Assembly: GCA_900553055.1 (NCBI GenBank)
Contig: USBV01000082.1
Span: 1-6,904, forward strand
Length of the DNA stretch: 6,904 nucleotides
Reading direction: 5' to 3'
Source: an uncultured Phascolarctobacterium sp.
Lineage (GTDB): Bacteria; Bacillota; Negativicutes; Acidaminococcales; Acidaminococcaceae
Shown: piece after piece, positions 6,256 through 6,904 of the stretch
Position numbering within the stretch: position 1 is the first letter of the stretch
How the letters are laid out: each line of letters begins with the position of its first letter
Notes under the pieces: model-generated
The model's input: only the letters and a program-made list of their open reading frames with translations
Database searches by the model: none
Told to the model about the DNA's origin: nothing
Position numbers and translations under genes: made by a program

Positions 6256-6294
6256 AAAAAAATAAACCCCAATCCCACACCAAGGGACGGAGTT
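6256..6294 (-). terminator. T-box terminator upstream of thrS
   Basis: Minus-strand AACTCCGTCCC (6294-6284) pairs with GGGATTGGGGTT (6276-6265), with one bulged T and two wobbles, around a 7-nt loop, then TATTTTTTT to 6256. It shares CCGTCCC with the antiterminator, so the two folds exclude each other. Confidence 0.9.
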
Positions 6295-6518
6295 ATCCGC
6301 GGTTCCACCCTCATTGACGCCTGTAGTGACAAGCGCCCACTCGGTATCGTTAACGCCGATAGTACGGACTGGCATACTTGCATATTGCTATGCTTTCCGC
6401 AGTCAGTTTGAAGGCGGTGCGCCACACGTATTACCCTGCCGCTCTCAGCCGTGGCGGCATTTTCTGTGGGGATAGCCCGTAGGCAGGTCCTTCGCATTAC
6501 TGTTTTGTATTAACTTAT
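6256..6518 (-). promoter_or_regulatory. T-box riboswitch (tRNA-Thr) controlling thrS
   Basis: The canonical T-box AGGGTGGAACCGCGG is at 6311-6297. The antiterminator forms from AGGG and GCGG on its flanks with CCGTCCCT (6290-6283), leaving the TGGAACC bulge to bind the tRNA acceptor end. Stem I has basal GAAGG/CCTTC (6493-6489, 6414-6410), CCACA/TGTGG and a distal TGCCGC/GCGGCA helix with GCTGAGAGC at its tip. Next to the basal helix lies the likely specifier ACC (6418-6416, threonine) followed by a purine. GACTG/CAGTC with GCATA/TATGC, and TATCG/CGATA, fill the middle. Stem III is GGCGCTTGT/ACAGGCGTC (6337-6329, 6324-6316) with loop CACT. Uncharged tRNA-Thr(GGU) should stabilise the antiterminator and raise thrS expression. 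Confidence 0.95.
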
Positions 6519-6524
6519 GTTGTA

Positions 6525-6552
6525 ATTATAGCACACTGTAAAAACTTGTCAA
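6525..6552 (-). promoter_or_regulatory. Sigma-A promoter of thrS and its T-box leader
   Basis: Perfect TTGACA (6552-6547), 16-bp spacer and perfect TATAAT (6530-6525) on the minus strand, with start expected near 6518. Such a strong promoter fits a gene whose output is set by later attenuation at the T-box. Confidence 0.9.
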
Positions 6553-6560
6553 GGTTTCGC

Positions 6561-6589
6561 TGGAAAAAAAGAGCAGCATATTGTATAAT
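6561..6589 (+). promoter_or_regulatory. Probable promoter of the divergent DUF4127-family gene
   Basis: Plus-strand TATAAT (6584-6589) is perfect, but the -35 at 17 bp spacing, TGGAAA (6561-6566), matches only four of six consensus positions. Transcription would begin near 6597, giving a leader of about 36 nt. The -35 box lies 8 bp from that of thrS, back to back. Confidence 0.6.
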
Positions 6590-6632
6590 AGTAAGAGTTT
6601 TATTAAACTTAATCGAAAGGGGTGTGAGCATA

Positions 6633-6904
6633 TTGTTTAAAAATAAATATTGGCAAAGACTATTGGTCGTTACAGCTTGTGCAGCCAGCCTGCTCACCGC
6701 TGCCCCCGCAGCTGCCAAACAGCTAAAAATGCTTTATATTCCGCTGGATAATCGGCCTGTGTGTCAGGATTATGTGCAGCAGACCATGGAGGCGGTGGAC
6801 TGCAAAATTATCATGCCACCCGAAAAATATATCGCCTCGCACGAGCACGAGGGCAATCCGGAAAAGATTACGGAATGGCTGCAGACGAAGGCGCCCAAGG
6901 CTGA
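6633..6904 (+). CDS. Exported DUF4127-family protein (5' part only)
   Basis: Ninety codons are open to the right edge. The first 30 residues look like a Sec signal peptide: basic start FKNKYWQR, hydrophobic core LLVVTACAASLL, and an A-x-A type cleavage region in APAAAK. The mature part opens with KMLYIPLDNRPVCQDYV (residues about 32-48), the hallmark start of the DUF4127 family, whose members are about 500 residues and whose biochemical role I do not know. The start is probably TTG 6633-6635, 10 nt after AAAGGGG; an in-frame GTG at 6624-6626 is nearly on top of that site and so less likely. It is the only plus-strand gene seen, divergent from thrS and not obviously linked to it in function. 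Family call is from the N-terminal motif alone. Confidence 0.8.
   Translation, partial: MFKNKYWQRLLVVTACAASLLTAAPAAAKQLKMLYIPLDNRPVCQDYVQQTMEAVDCKIIMPPEKYIASHEHEGNPEKITEWLQTKAPKA

Noticed and set aside
6198..6497. A 99-codon minus-strand frame across the thrS leader
   Set aside because: It runs through the specifier stem, T-box and terminator, whose sequence is explained by RNA structure. No ribosome site fits it.
1..6904. CRISPR arrays, tRNA or rRNA genes, transposases, phage genes
   Set aside because: None seen on either strand. Repeated spacing of direct repeats is absent, and all large conserved frames are housekeeping genes.

Overview
The window looks like a chromosomal housekeeping segment of a low-to-moderate-GC Bacillota. 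The signs are consensus sigma-A promoters with 16-17 bp spacers, strong GGAGG ribosome binding sites, a tRNA-Thr T-box leader, an L20-type attenuator, and the thrS-infC-rpmI-rplT order. A divergent DUF4127-family gene and the K+ channel plus rRNA/tRNA methyltransferase genes after rplT make me lean to the Negativicutes, perhaps near the Acidaminococcaceae. That lineage is inference from gene content, not a search result.

Layout. Almost everything reads on the minus strand, from right to left. A T-box leader (about 6518-6256) precedes thrS (6205-4412). A second promoter lies just after the thrS stop and feeds a 147-nt leader with an intrinsic attenuator, then infC (4221-3703), rpmI and rplT. 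About 195 bp after rplT comes an intrinsic terminator (2908-2876); between them is a highly structured repeat-like element (2941-3085). A new consensus promoter (2865-2837) then starts ktrB-ktrA, and ktrA overlaps by one base a SpoU/TrmH-family RNA methyltransferase that runs off the left edge. On the right, one plus-strand gene (6633 onward) encodes an exported DUF4127-family protein and is divergent from thrS, with the two -35 boxes only 8 bp apart.

How it fits together. thrS responds to uncharged tRNA-Thr (specifier ACC). The IF3-L35-L20 unit has two apparent feedback points: a leader attenuator of the L20-controlled kind, and an infC start that appears to be the near-cognate codon AUA, which IF3 itself would disfavour. 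ktrBA forms a K+ uptake channel with its cytosolic nucleotide-gated ring. The methyltransferase probably belongs to the translation neighbourhood (often next to pheST), into which ktrBA has been placed.

Most worth a second look: the AUA start of infC; the ThrRS that lacks the TGS domain and has a divergent zinc-site motif; KtrA with Leu16 where B. subtilis KtrA has Arg16; and the structured element at 2941-3085, whose wobble pairs and tandem G.A mismatches fit folding of the plus strand, antisense to the rplT transcript, with a possible nested insertion.
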